This document shows, piece by piece, positions 1 through 7,368 of a stretch of DNA of 8,527 bases (position 1 is the first letter of the stretch; every line of letters begins with the position of its first letter). The stretch spans positions 1 through 8,527 of the forward strand of contig JANXOO010000195.1 in the NCBI GenBank assembly GCA_025353525.1, written 5' to 3'. The notes beneath the pieces were generated by a model. That model was not told the DNA's origin and made no database searches. It saw only the letters and a program-made list of their open reading frames with translations. The stretch is from Schlesneria sp. Lineage in GTDB: Bacteria > Planctomycetota > Planctomycetia > Planctomycetales > Planctomycetaceae. Both the position numbers and the translations under genes were made by a program.

Positions 1-884
1 ATTTCGTGACTCATGTTGGCAACGAACCGGCTTTTGGATTCGCTCGCCGCTTCCGCTGCGTCCTTTGCCAGAACCAGTTCCCGTTGAAAGTGTTTACGCT
101 CTTCGACTTCTTCCTGAAGTTCGCAGGTCCTTTGTTCGACGCGATGTTCCAACTCGTCGCGTGCCTGTTCGAGGTCCCGCCGGGACGATTGAATCTGTTC
201 GACCATTCGATTGAACGATTCGTAAAGGACACCCAGTTCATCATGCGCATTGGTTGCGACTCTGATTGTGTAGTCGTTGTGTGTCGTAATCTTGCGGGCA
301 GCTTCGGCGAGGTCCAGGATCGGTTTCGAAATCAGCGATTGCATCATCGACGCGAACAGGACCGCGACCGCGAGCGAACACAGCATGACAGTCGCGGCAA
401 CGGTCGCATAGCTGTATCGCTGCGCGTAGAATTCGCGCATGTTAGCCTTCAGGTAGACGACGCCAACTTCGCGACCTTGTTTCGAGACAGGATGAAACAG
501 TTCGAGTGCACCGAATTCGGTGTAGCGATAAGAATAATGATTATCCGGTATTTTCAGGTTTTTGGCGGTATCAATCGTACTGGAATGAAAGGCGACCGGC
601 GCTCCCTGTTCGTTAAACAGGCAGATACAGTCGACCGACGCATGATCTTTCCAGTTGGCAAGAAGCGGTATGCGTGAGTCGGGAAAATTGTTCAGATCGG
701 ACTCGGAAGTGTGTGCCGCCAGCATTTCTGCCTGAGTGCGAAGCTGATCGATCTGGGCAAACCGTAGCAATTGCAGGTCGTGCCAGACGAAGCCAGTACA
801 AGCCATCAGAACGGCCATCGCACCGGAGACGGCAGCGAGCAGTACCAGCTTGTTTTTGAGGTCAAGATTCTGAATCCGGTGCAC
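1..884 (-). CDS. membrane sensor histidine kinase, N-terminal half (CHASE8-like sensor, HAMP, start of HisKA); partial at window edge
   Basis: This is a two-component sensor kinase that would pass an external signal to a phosphorelay from the inner membrane. 294 codons are visible. Residues 13-34 form a first membrane segment, followed by an extracytoplasmic domain (about 35-158) whose start (LLRFAQIDQLRTQAEMLAAH) resembles CHASE8 sensors. A second membrane segment lies at about 160-181. HAMP covers about 183-237, with its proline at P188 and D215-E216-L. A charged coiled coil (about 235-285) leads into ANMSHE, placing the phosphoacceptor at H293. The catalytic domain, and any receiver or Hpt domains, lie beyond position 1. 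The GTG start at 884-882 is chosen because a GGAGG sits 7 nt upstream and no ATG precedes the first membrane helix. CHASE8 is known from kinase families; the ligand is unknown. The kinase identity is secure, the CHASE8 assignment fairly so. A hybrid kinase is possible but cannot be judged here. Confidence 0.9.
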   Translation of the reverse strand, partial: MHRIQNLDLKNKLVLLAAVSGAMAVLMACTGFVWHDLQLLRFAQIDQLRTQAEMLAAHTSESDLNNFPDSRIPLLANWKDHASVDCICLFNEQGAPVAFHSSTIDTAKNLKIPDNHYSYRYTEFGALELFHPVSKQGREVGVVYLKANMREFYAQRYSYATVAATVMLCSLAVAVLFASMMQSLISKPILDLAEAARKITTHNDYTIRVATNAHDELGVLYESFNRMVEQIQSSRRDLEQARDELEHRVEQRTCELQEEVEERKHFQRELVLAKDAAEAASESKSRFVANMSHE

Positions 885-1242
885 CGCGAAACCTCCGCGT
901 TCCGAGGGACTCGAATTCGAAATGGCGCGTCTCACAACAGTCAGGCATTGTGGGGTCGTGCGATTATGCGGACTATTCCGATTCGATCAGTCCCGGGGCA
1001 TTTGAGGCGGCCCGTTCTCCTGACGTGAGGGCAACGCACCGTAGTGAGAGAGATCGAATCATTTCGCGAAATCGTCCAGAATTGGTGACTTGTCACGAAT
1101 TTCGCATACGACCGCTACATCTGAAATCGTCTCCCGTTGCTTGACCTTCAGTAGTGATCGCCATATTTGTTGATCATTCGTTGGTGGTACTTCCTCGCAT
1201 CTGCCACCACGTTCACTGGATTTTCCCCTTATTCTGATGCTG
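885..1242. other. intergenic stretch without a recognisable gene
   Basis: Apart from the kinase ribosome binding site I see no supported gene here. A minus-strand frame ending at 1059 has a last part of roughly 40 codons (NDQQIWRSLLKVKQRE onward) with plausible composition. It has no recognisable family, its upstream part looks non-coding, and it reads through the TPR-like remnant in another frame. I could not pick out a convincing promoter for the kinase. Confidence 0.5.
892..896 (-). promoter_or_regulatory. ribosome binding site of the histidine kinase
   Basis: The minus strand reads GGAGG here, 7 nt before the GTG at 884-882. This full-consensus Shine-Dalgarno decides the unusual GTG start. 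The open frame extends further upstream to a stop near 988, and another GTG at 935-933 has no such site. Confidence 0.75.
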
Positions 1243-1438
1243 TTATTTCGGATCGCCTTCGTTTCGTGTTTTGATGAGGCGGTCTCGAACTTCTTTTGCC
1301 TCGGCAATTGGGGTAACGATAGCGGGAGGTGGCCGAATCCTGCTGGAATTTCAATTCGGCATCGGCTTCTTCGGCGGCCTGGTTGATCGTTCCTTGCATT
1401 TCCAGGCATCGGGCAAGTCTTACATGCGCTTCGATCAT
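1243..1438 (-). pseudogene. TPR-like fragment with an apparent frameshift
   Basis: On the minus strand, from an ATG at 1438-1436, the frame reads IEAHVRLARCLEMQG followed by a second helix-like stretch (QAAEEADAELKFQQDS). This matches the spacing of one tetratricopeptide repeat: small/large residues, the G between the helices, then alanines in helix B. The frame then turns into an arginine/proline-rich sequence with no TPR character. An alternative frame looks coding from about 1310 (AEAKEVRDRLIKTRNEGDPK) and stops at TAA 1245-1243. A single-base shift between about 1340 and 1310 would join them. The fragment lies about 100 nt downstream of the methyltransferase on the same strand. An open frame starting with GTG near 1543 overlaps the methyltransferase stop, but its first 35 codons look non-coding. 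I infer a decayed TPR protein tail; chance resemblance remains possible. Confidence 0.35.
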
Positions 1439-1535
1439 TCCTGTTGGTCGCCGCCAAACATGCTGACGACAATTGCAAAAGACAATGTCGAAAACCCCAT
1501 TGGCTGTTTTTCTGCCCGTCATTGTGTGCGGCGAA

Positions 1536-2522
1536 TCACACACCCGGATTTTCGACCGTAGAATTTGTTCGCGTTGACCGGGTGCCCGTCACGTTGACGC
1601 CACTGCCAATCAAAAGATTCTGCTCGTAAACCCATCGGTAAACTTGTCCCTGTTTTTCCGGTGGCAATACTCGAACGTCGTTAAATCCTGCACTGTCAAA
1701 CCAACTCTGGAGTTCCGCTTCGGTGTGGTGGTACTGGAACTGAGGTGCATACCAGTCGAACGTATCGCAAATCCGGTTTTCGCGGTTCGGATGAGCACTG
1801 AAATTGACGATTTTGTTGAGCGTCTTGTTGATGACCGGAAGACCGCCCAACCACCCGCCCCATTCGCACCACCGTTCGAGTCGCGTGGGGTCCATTCGAG
1901 TGGTTCGATTCCTGAGGGCGTCGTTGAGGCGTTCCTGCCACCATTGATTGCGGCGGTAGAGCCAGACGGAATAACGACCGCCCGGTCTGACCATTCTGGC
2001 GACGGCGTCAAAAACCGATTTCGTGTCGGCGTCGTGATGCATGACTCCGATTGAAAAAACAAAATCAAAAGATGCCGGTTCGAGCGGCAGATGCTTCAGG
2101 TCTGCCTGGACGAACGCGACGTTGGAAAGGTGTGAGCAGAGTTGCGTGGCTTTTTCGACGGCTGAACTGTGGTCGGCTCCGACGACGATCGCCCCGGCCT
2201 CCGCACATACTTTGCTGTATCGCCCGCCGCCGCAGCCTGCATCCAGTACTCGCAACCCTTTAAGGTCTCCGGGTGCGATGCCCGTTTTTGCCTGAAAGGT
2301 CGCTCGGTCTTCGTCGTCATGCGCGACCTCGTACTTGTTCCACTGCCGACCGAAACTCGCCAGATGACGGTCGTCCGTAAAGCGGGGAATGTCGCCTGAC
2401 ACGGGATATGACAGTTGACATTTTTGGCAAACGATGCGATCCGTCTCGAAGCCAAATGTCGATCCGCACGTCACGCAGCGAAGTGAAGGCAGCACGGCGG
2501 GAAAAATCATTGCAGAATCCAT
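1536..2522 (-). CDS. class I SAM-dependent methyltransferase with N-terminal zinc ribbon
   Basis: This is a predicted cytosolic methyltransferase of 328 residues; the substrate is unknown. A Trm112-like zinc ribbon opens the protein, with two CxxC pairs (C16/C19 and C32/C35), followed by DIPRF and SFGRQWNKY. The Rossmann core follows: motif I VLDAGCGGGRY (92-102), an acidic residue after strand 2 in GADHS (D117), QADLKHLPL (139-147) and FSIGVMHH (156-163), as in methyltransferase type 11 proteins. This ribbon-plus-methyltransferase layout is common in genes for modification of small molecules or glycans. Residues 190-300 form a C-terminal cap rich in W and Y. The last 18 residues (S/T/R/N) look disordered. 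The start at 2522 has no clear Shine-Dalgarno, and the ATG at 2510 is an alternative that also keeps the ribbon. It lies 93 nt downstream of the MBL gene on the same strand, so they may be co-transcribed. Confidence 0.88.
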   Translation of the reverse strand: MDSAMIFPAVLPSLRCVTCGSTFGFETDRIVCQKCQLSYPVSGDIPRFTDDRHLASFGRQWNKYEVAHDDEDRATFQAKTGIAPGDLKGLRVLDAGCGGGRYSKVCAEAGAIVVGADHSSAVEKATQLCSHLSNVAFVQADLKHLPLEPASFDFVFSIGVMHHDADTKSVFDAVARMVRPGGRYSVWLYRRNQWWQERLNDALRNRTTRMDPTRLERWCEWGGWLGGLPVINKTLNKIVNFSAHPNRENRICDTFDWYAPQFQYHHTEAELQSWFDSAGFNDVRVLPPEKQGQVYRWVYEQNLLIGSGVNVTGTRSTRTNSTVENPGV

Positions 2523-2615
2523 AGGTCAATCAAGCCGGTCAGCGTCTTCGAGTCAGTTCGTTTACATGGATATGCGTTCGCCGGGTTCCTGGTTCACAGG
2601 GTTCCGGTTGCGATA

Positions 2616-3353
2616 TCAAAAGTCGATCTCTGAAAGGTCTTCCGCGAGGTATGTTTCCGGAAAAATTGCACGCGCAGTGGCCAGTCCGATCGGGTCGTCA
2701 TCGCTGCGTTGAGGATCGATATGTGTCAGAAACAATCGTCCGACACCCGCCTCCCTGGCCAGCAAAGCCACTGGCGAAGTGTGGCTGTGGCCGGTCTTTG
2801 CTGCCCATTCTGAATACTCGTCCGGAAAGTAGCATTCGTGAACGAGAACGTCGACACCCCGGATAAATTCTGTATATGAGCCGTCGACCGTTGTATCGGT
2901 GATATAGGCCAGACTTTTTCCGCCCGATTCCAGCTTGAATCCCAGTGAACCACCGGGGTGCACCAGCGGACAATGCGTCAAAGTGGCCGCTCCATTCGCT
3001 ACGGAAACGCGGTCTTCCAAAGGAAGAAACTGAAATGGAGGTATGACAGGAAAAAGCGGTTCAGAAAAGAGGTGTTCTTTGACCGAGGCAATCGTTTCAC
3101 GATTGGCATGGACGCGGCAACTGGCGACGTCTCCTTTTAACATCGGAACGATAAAATACGTCAGCCCCTGAATGTGATCCAGATGAGCGTGAGTCAGGAA
3201 GACATCAAGTTCGGTTGTCATGAGGTGCGATGACACGCGAAAAAAACTGCTGCCAGCATCAAGAATCACACCGATTTCCGGAAGCATCAGGCAAGCCGTG
3301 TGCCGCCGTTCGTTCGGATGATATCCGCCCGTCCCGAGAAACAGCAGACGCAT
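2616..3353 (-). CDS. metallo-beta-lactamase-fold hydrolase, RNase Z-like subgroup
   Basis: A predicted soluble metal-dependent hydrolase of 245 residues. It begins MRLLFLGTGG, the usual first strand of RNase Z-type MBL proteins, followed by YHPNERRHTACLMLPE. The metal motif HAHLDH lies at 55-60 (H55, H57, D59, H60). Further likely ligands are H132 (LVHPGG), the bridging D153 (YITDTT) and H211 (LTHIDP). The GHSHTS at 188-193 parallels the HST-type catalytic loop of RNase Z. The long exosite arm of true tRNase Z is not evident, so tRNA processing is not assured, and a phosphodiesterase or similar role is equally possible. The frame opens at 3551, but the ATG at 3353 is chosen because AGGAG lies 8 nt upstream and the fold starts at this residue; the preceding 66 codons look non-coding. 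It sits upstream of the methyltransferase gene on the same strand. Confidence 0.88.
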   Translation of the reverse strand: MRLLFLGTGGYHPNERRHTACLMLPEIGVILDAGSSFFRVSSHLMTTELDVFLTHAHLDHIQGLTYFIVPMLKGDVASCRVHANRETIASVKEHLFSEPLFPVIPPFQFLPLEDRVSVANGAATLTHCPLVHPGGSLGFKLESGGKSLAYITDTTVDGSYTEFIRGVDVLVHECYFPDEYSEWAAKTGHSHTSPVALLAREAGVGRLFLTHIDPQRSDDDPIGLATARAIFPETYLAEDLSEIDF

Positions 3354-3361
3354 GAAGACTT

Positions 3362-3366
3362 CTCCT
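3362..3366 (-). promoter_or_regulatory. ribosome binding site of the MBL-fold hydrolase
   Basis: The minus strand reads AGGAG (within AGAGGAGA) here, 8 nt before the ATG at 3353-3351. It fixes the start 66 codons inside the longest open frame. Confidence 0.75.
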
Positions 3367-3564
3367 CTGATCCTGACGAATCGATGTGATGCGAATGGAT
3401 TTGAAAATTCAATCAAGGGAAATGATAGGGCACTTTTGAACCAGGCGATAGTTCTCGTATCCGGTTTCCCGGTGCAGCGGGATGCAATGTGACAGGATGT
3501 TTCGGGTTCGTCATGTGGCGGTCGGTGACATAGCGAGTTTTTTCCGATCATCTGGTTTCTGAAT

Positions 3565-3654
3565 TCAGGACGCTGTTTGTCAGGACCCTGTTTGTCAGGA
3601 CCCTGTTTGTGAGGACCCTGTTTGTCAGGACCCTGTTTTGCAGGACGCTGTTTT
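3565..3654. repeat. six tandem 15-bp direct repeats
   Basis: Six units of 15 bp follow one another without gaps at 3565, 3580, 3595, 3610, 3625 and 3640. Their consensus is TCAGGACCCTGTTTG. Units 2 and 3 are identical; the others differ at one to three positions (GACGC in the first and last, GAGG in unit 4, TTTT endings in units 5 and 6). Each unit contains a small inverted repeat, CAGG-ac-CCTG, broken to CAGG-ac-GCTG in the outer units. Read on the minus strand the array encodes a five-residue repeat (NRVLT), but the surrounding frame does not look coding. It could be a protein-binding array, a variable-number tandem repeat or inert sequence. Confidence 0.9.
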
Positions 3655-3728
3655 GCGACACTGAACCGGTTTCGCTACGATGGCTGATCGACTTTTTAGT
3701 TCGCGCTGCATGAATGAAGGCATTTGAA

Positions 3729-3765
3729 TCGGGGGGGGCCTTCCATCTTGACACCAACCCCCCGA
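3729..3765. repeat. 8-bp perfect inverted repeat with a run of eight G, enclosing a TTGACA
   Basis: TCGGGGGG (3729-3736) is perfectly complementary to CCCCCCGA (3758-3765), with 21 nt between them. The left arm continues to a run of eight G (3731-3738). The spacer holds TTGACA at 3748-3753, a -35-like hexamer on the plus strand. It lies about 150 nt before the TIM-barrel gene start. It could be an operator, a transcript hairpin or chance. Confidence 0.5.
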
Positions 3766-3901
3766 AGGTACTTCGCCCTTCGTCGCAGCAACCGGCTTTA
3801 GACGAACTCCTTGTTCCTTGCCTTGGACAGACTCGAATCCACGTACGATCTTCAAAACCGGATATCGCGGACAACTCTAATTCCGACATCACTCACAACA
3901 A

Positions 3902-3906
3902 GGGGA
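3902..3906 (+). promoter_or_regulatory. ribosome binding site of the TAT-exported TIM-barrel gene
   Basis: GGGGA (in AAGGGGA) lies 8 nt before the ATG at 3915. Together with the twin-arginine signal directly after that ATG it places the start 67 codons inside the longest open frame. Confidence 0.6.
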
Positions 3907-3914
3907 CTCATTCA

Positions 3915-4859
3915 ATGACAATTTCACGTCGCAGTTTCATGTCGACTTCCGCCGGATTGTTGGCATCAATGGGTTTTTCGTCGCTGGCACGCGGATTGTT
4001 TGCCGCAGAGGCGCCTGGTGAACAGGGACCACTCTTCAAAATCTCTCTTGCGCAGTGGTCGTTGCATCGCAGATTCTTTAACGACAAGGTCGACCCGCTC
4101 GACTTTCCAAAAATCAGCAAGACAGAATTCGGGATCGAAGCGGTCGAATACGTCAACCAGTTCTTCAAAGACAAAGCAACCGATCGGGCGTTTCTTGGCG
4201 AACTGAAAAAACGCGCTGACGATCATGGCGTCACCAGCGTTCTGATCATGTGCGACAAGGAAGGCGCACTGGGAGATGCCGACGAAAAGAAGCGATACGA
4301 AGCGGTCGATAACCACAAGAAATGGGTCGAAGCCGCGAAGTTCCTGGGCTGCCATTCGATCCGCGTGAATGCTCAGTCAAGCGGCAGTTATCTGGAACAG
4401 ATGAAGCTTGCCGCTGACGGCTTGAGGAAACTCAGTGAATTCGGCGCGACACACGGGATCAATATCATTGTCGAAAATCACGGAGGACTGTCGTCAAACG
4501 GAACGTGGCTTGCGTCAACGATCCATACCGCCAATCATCCTGGGTGCGGGACGTTGCCCGATTTCGGCAACTTCAAGATCGAAAAGCGAATTGAATACGA
4601 CATGTACAAAGGGACTGAAGAATTGATGCCGTTTGCAAAAGGCGTCAGCGCAAAGTCGTTCGAATTCGACGATGCCGGCAACGAAACGAAAATCGACTTT
4701 CGCAAAATGCTTTCCATCGTCTTGTCGTACGGGTACCGCAGTTGGGTCGGAGTCGAATACGAAGGGAACAAACACAGTGAGGCCGAAGGGATCAAGCTGA
4801 CGAAGAAATTGCTCGAAACCGTCAGAGAAGAACTGTCTCAAAAAACCTTGCCGAACTGA
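3915..4859 (+). CDS. TAT-exported sugar phosphate isomerase/epimerase-like TIM-barrel protein
   Basis: A 314-residue exported protein of the xylose-isomerase-like TIM-barrel superfamily (AP_endonuc_2 type). The N-terminus [11 protein letters not shown] (R5, R6) is a twin-arginine signal followed by a hydrophobic stretch to about residue 30 and an A-rich cleavage site (LFA or AEA, 28-33), so it probably acts folded in the periplasm. The barrel starts at KISLAQWSL (42-50). Candidate metal ligands are E187 (IIVENHGG), D216 (LPDFGN) and E281 or E283 (GVEYEG). The position near K247 (SAKSFEFD) corresponds to the strand that usually supplies a His or Gln, as seen in exported bacterial relatives, so strict isomerase activity is uncertain. 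Its family is often multi-copy in planctomycetes and linked to carbohydrate breakdown. No sugar-related neighbour is present here. It converges on the VWA gene with 103 nt between. Confidence 0.88.
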   Translation: MTISRRSFMSTSAGLLASMGFSSLARGLFAAEAPGEQGPLFKISLAQWSLHRRFFNDKVDPLDFPKISKTEFGIEAVEYVNQFFKDKATDRAFLGELKKRADDHGVTSVLIMCDKEGALGDADEKKRYEAVDNHKKWVEAAKFLGCHSIRVNAQSSGSYLEQMKLAADGLRKLSEFGATHGINIIVENHGGLSSNGTWLASTIHTANHPGCGTLPDFGNFKIEKRIEYDMYKGTEELMPFAKGVSAKSFEFDDAGNETKIDFRKMLSIVLSYGYRSWVGVEYEGNKHSEAEGIKLTKKLLETVREELSQKTLPN

Positions 4860-4911
4860 TTTCGTATCAACCTGCCGGCGACAGGCAGATGGAAACGTCT
4901 ATGAGTCCTGG

Positions 4912-4938
4912 GGCCTGTTCCAGGTTGTGGAACAGGCC
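4912..4938. terminator. hairpin between convergent genes, probable bidirectional terminator
   Basis: GGCCTGTTCCA (4912-4922) and TGGAACAGGCC (4928-4938) form a perfect 11-bp stem with a 5-nt loop. The hairpin lies between the stop codons of two converging genes, which is where a shared terminator is expected. There is no U-run on either side, so it is not a textbook intrinsic terminator. It may instead stop transcription with a factor or protect transcript 3' ends. Confidence 0.6.
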
Positions 4939-4962
4939 AAATTGTGGAATAGCCCATCGCCG

Positions 4963-7074
4963 TCAGATTCGTGAAACGCGAGGCCACCCGGAAACGAACG
5001 TCTCAAGCAATACGACCGCGATCACAGCAAACAGGATCTGCTGCCACAGCTTTTGAGACTGTTCCAGTTCGGCAAGTTGCAACTGGCGCTGACGGTCGCG
5101 TTGGCGTTGTTCGTCGTTCGGTCGATCGCGCCCCTGCAATTTCAGGCCGTAACTTTCCAGTTGCTCCATCGTCAGCGGTGTCGTGCGACTTTCATCCGCC
5201 GCGAGGTTCACAGCGATCTGCTCCGAACGACCTGGAACCGACAACGTATACAGTCCCGGAATTCCTGTCGTGTCAAACGGACGATCAAGTGGTAGTCCGG
5301 TGACTTCACTTCCATCGGGAAGCAGCGCCGTCCCCGTCGCGGCCGATTCGACTCGCGAAATCGTCGGCCAGTCGAGCGAGTGACCGACCGCCCTGTTGCC
5401 AATCCGGGCAGTAACTCCAGTGGAATGTTCCAATAATCGGAAGATCAGCATCGGAAATTTCGACGAACGAGCAAACTGACTGTCGTCCGGCTGCCAACCG
5501 GAAGCGAACAACACGATTTTTCCTTTTCCGGTCGACAATTCCATAATCGCCGGATCGCCGTCGTCGAACCGGGCCAACACGCGGTCTGATGCTTCATTCG
5601 ATGCATTGACAGACCCGTCCGCGACCGGGGCACCGTTCCTCAAGCCGCTGACCGTCCGGTGCTTCCAGAACCTGATGCCTGTGAAGTCGCTGAATTGTGA
5701 TTCTGCGAATGGGGCAAAGATCGGATGCTCGAAATTGATTTCTCCCAGCATCGAATATTTCGCGACATTCGCTTCTGTCACGGAAAGGTGACTGCATCCG
5801 CAGGCACGAAGACTGGCTTGAGTCGATTCTGCTGAATCGCCAACGATCAGAACCGTACCTCCGCGTTGCAGATGGCTGCGCACAAGTGATTCGGACGCAG
5901 CGTCGGGCGACGTCATGACGATCAGCGAGGGCTGGGCATCAGCCGACGCCGCGTTCGCATCGAGCGGGTCGCGCAGTTCGATCCTGACGTGGTGTGATGC
6001 TGAAAACAGTCGATCAATATAGAATCGGGATCCTTGCGGGTCGTTCGCAAGCTGTGGACCGCACCAGACCACCAGCCGCGTTTCAGGAGCGGTCTCGGCG
6101 ACGAAAACCCGGTTATCAAAATCATGATCGTCACCGGTCAGGATCAACGATGACGACGAAACGCCGGCTGCGAGTTTCGGTGGAACAACGATCCGGCTTT
6201 GACCGGGCGGTACGTAAACGGACGTTTCTGGCGATTCGCTCGAATCCCATCGGATTTGAAACTGTTCCTTCACCGAATCGACGCTATTTGTGATACGAAC
6301 TCGCAAGACATCGTCACCCGATTCCGGATTTCGCTCGACAACCTGAATTCCCGCGTTAGAAGGCGAAACCGGTTTGCCGACGATCACTTCGACGGGAAGT
6401 TGATCGGGCCATTCGTAGCCTTGCAGGGCAATCGTTTCAGCACCACTTTGAAGGTCACTGGCCAACCAGATTTTTTGGCGTGCCGGTCTTGATCGTTCCG
6501 TCTGCACTTCCTGCAGCGCCGTTGCCGCACGAACCAGCGCATCACCGAGTCTCGTTGACTCCCATGTCGGTTTCAATTCTTTCAGTCGGGTTCGCACCAG
6601 TTCACGCCTCGCTGACGCGTCCATTCCCTTGAGTTCGCCAAATCCGGCAACCGGAAGGAACTGGCGATCAAATCGAAACAATGCGACCGACATCTGAGGC
6701 GGCGATGTGGCCAGCCGCTCATCCAGTTGCCGCATCAAATCGTCCCACAAGCCTTCCCGCCGCATACTGGCACTTGTATCGACGACGATGGCGACCAGTT
6801 GTTCGTCCGACGACTCGACGGCTTCGCCGACCGGCAGTCGCCAAAGCGGTCGTGTGAACGCAAAGGCGAGCAGTCCGATTGCGGCAGCCCGCAGCAGCAT
6901 CAACAGCCAGTTTTCAACACGACTGCGACTCGTTATTCGGGGCGGAGAGGGCGACAGGAACATCAGCGTAGAAAACGATCGCTCGCCTCGCGGCGTTCGT
7001 CGCCACATATGAAACAGAATCGGCCCTGCCACAGCGATGGCGCCAAGCCAATACAATGAAAAGAGCCACGTCAT
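4963..7074 (-). CDS. BatA-type membrane protein with VWA domain and C-terminal membrane anchor
   Basis: A 703-residue inner-membrane protein of the aerotolerance-regulator (BatA, PF07584) type. The N-terminal domain has membrane helices at about 5-25 (LYWLGAIAVAGPILFHMW) and 57-77, with the conserved RRTPRGERSFSTLMFL between. A von Willebrand A domain spans about 92-235, with an intact MIDAS: D99-x-S101-x-S103, T174 and D207. Residues 240-325 look like a beta-rich module. Residues 330-550 resemble a class I glutamine amidotransferase-like fold (WCGPQL, RGGTVLIVGDS, GKGKIVLFASGW), but I see no clear catalytic triad. A Q/R-rich stretch (650-675) leads to a last helix at about 678-696. Relatives usually sit next to MoxR AAA+ and DUF58 genes; neither is visible here. 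The start at 7074 is chosen because the BatA domain begins there; the frame opens 22 codons earlier and the Shine-Dalgarno is weak. The start overlaps the stop of an upstream frame as ATGA. Confidence 0.9.
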   Translation of the reverse strand: MTWLFSLYWLGAIAVAGPILFHMWRRTPRGERSFSTLMFLSPSPPRITSRSRVENWLLMLLRAAAIGLLAFAFTRPLWRLPVGEAVESSDEQLVAIVVDTSASMRREGLWDDLMRQLDERLATSPPQMSVALFRFDRQFLPVAGFGELKGMDASARRELVRTRLKELKPTWESTRLGDALVRAATALQEVQTERSRPARQKIWLASDLQSGAETIALQGYEWPDQLPVEVIVGKPVSPSNAGIQVVERNPESGDDVLRVRITNSVDSVKEQFQIRWDSSESPETSVYVPPGQSRIVVPPKLAAGVSSSSLILTGDDHDFDNRVFVAETAPETRLVVWCGPQLANDPQGSRFYIDRLFSASHHVRIELRDPLDANAASADAQPSLIVMTSPDAASESLVRSHLQRGGTVLIVGDSAESTQASLRACGCSHLSVTEANVAKYSMLGEINFEHPIFAPFAESQFSDFTGIRFWKHRTVSGLRNGAPVADGSVNASNEASDRVLARFDDGDPAIMELSTGKGKIVLFASGWQPDDSQFARSSKFPMLIFRLLEHSTGVTARIGNRAVGHSLDWPTISRVESAATGTALLPDGSEVTGLPLDRPFDTTGIPGLYTLSVPGRSEQIAVNLAADESRTTPLTMEQLESYGLKLQGRDRPNDEQRQRDRQRQLQLAELEQSQKLWQQILFAVIAVVLLETFVSGWPRVSRI

Positions 7075-7368
7075 AACAATTCCATCCCGGCCACGTCGAA
7101 GTCGAACATCCCGTCCAGCATAACCGACGACTCGAGCCAACCCCAGCCGTCCAGTCTCGTCTGTTTGTTTTTTTGATTTGTTCCGTTGATGGTTCCAGCA
7201 GAGGGGGTCTGGTTCTGTTTTCGTCGGAGTTCAGACTTCAGGCTGTCCCGTTTCCTCAAACCAGCTTCGAGGTTTCGTTGGGTTGGACAGGAACCGTTTT
7301 GAATCGGCCTTGCCAGACACGGCCACTTCTTTTGCAGTGCCGATGAAAACGCCGTAACCGCGAGTTCA
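7075..7368. other. region upstream of the BatA gene without a supported gene
   Basis: A minus-strand open frame (7385-7071) ends with an ATGA overlap onto the BatA start, the arrangement expected for translational coupling. Its last 26 or so codons (DGWGWLESSVMLDGMFDFD onward) look plausible, but the middle is rich in K, R, N and T and unlike a protein domain. Another minus frame (GTAKEVAVSGKADSKRF and on, following TGATGA) is also open for about 40 codons. Neither matches the DUF58 or MoxR genes usually found beside BatA. The plus strand has a run of seven T within 7141-7200. Confidence 0.4.

Larger units (their letters stand above)
3354..3914. other. divergent intergenic region between the MBL and TIM-barrel genes
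   Basis: 561 bp separate two divergently read genes, so promoters for both should lie here. I see the tandem repeat array, the G/C inverted repeat and the two ribosome binding sites. Open frames crossing it (minus 3548-3892; plus from 3714) look like fortuitous extensions. No strong sigma70 promoter is evident. The best -35-like element is TTGACA at 3748-3753, with only a weak TACTTC 15 nt downstream. Confidence 0.5.

Noticed and set aside
6..677. Long plus-strand frame of 223 codons.
   Set aside because: The opposite strand encodes HAMP, coiled coil and the H-box of a histidine kinase; the plus frame has no ribosome binding site or domain.
3548..3892. Minus-strand frame encoding a repeated NRVLT peptide, considered as a pentapeptide-repeat or secreted repeat protein.
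   Set aside because: The repeat lacks the A(D/N)Lxx pattern, the rest of the frame is not protein-like, and the peptide follows simply from the 15-bp DNA repeat being a multiple of three.
4871..4888. Small hairpin CTGCC/GGCAG just after the TIM-barrel stop.
   Set aside because: The stem is only 5 bp and the strong 11-bp hairpin lies just downstream; not a separate terminator.
4963..4990. Possible extra small gene on the plus strand inside the VWA gene (from 4971).
   Set aside because: It is a shadow of the C-terminal part of the BatA/VWA protein, with no independent evidence.
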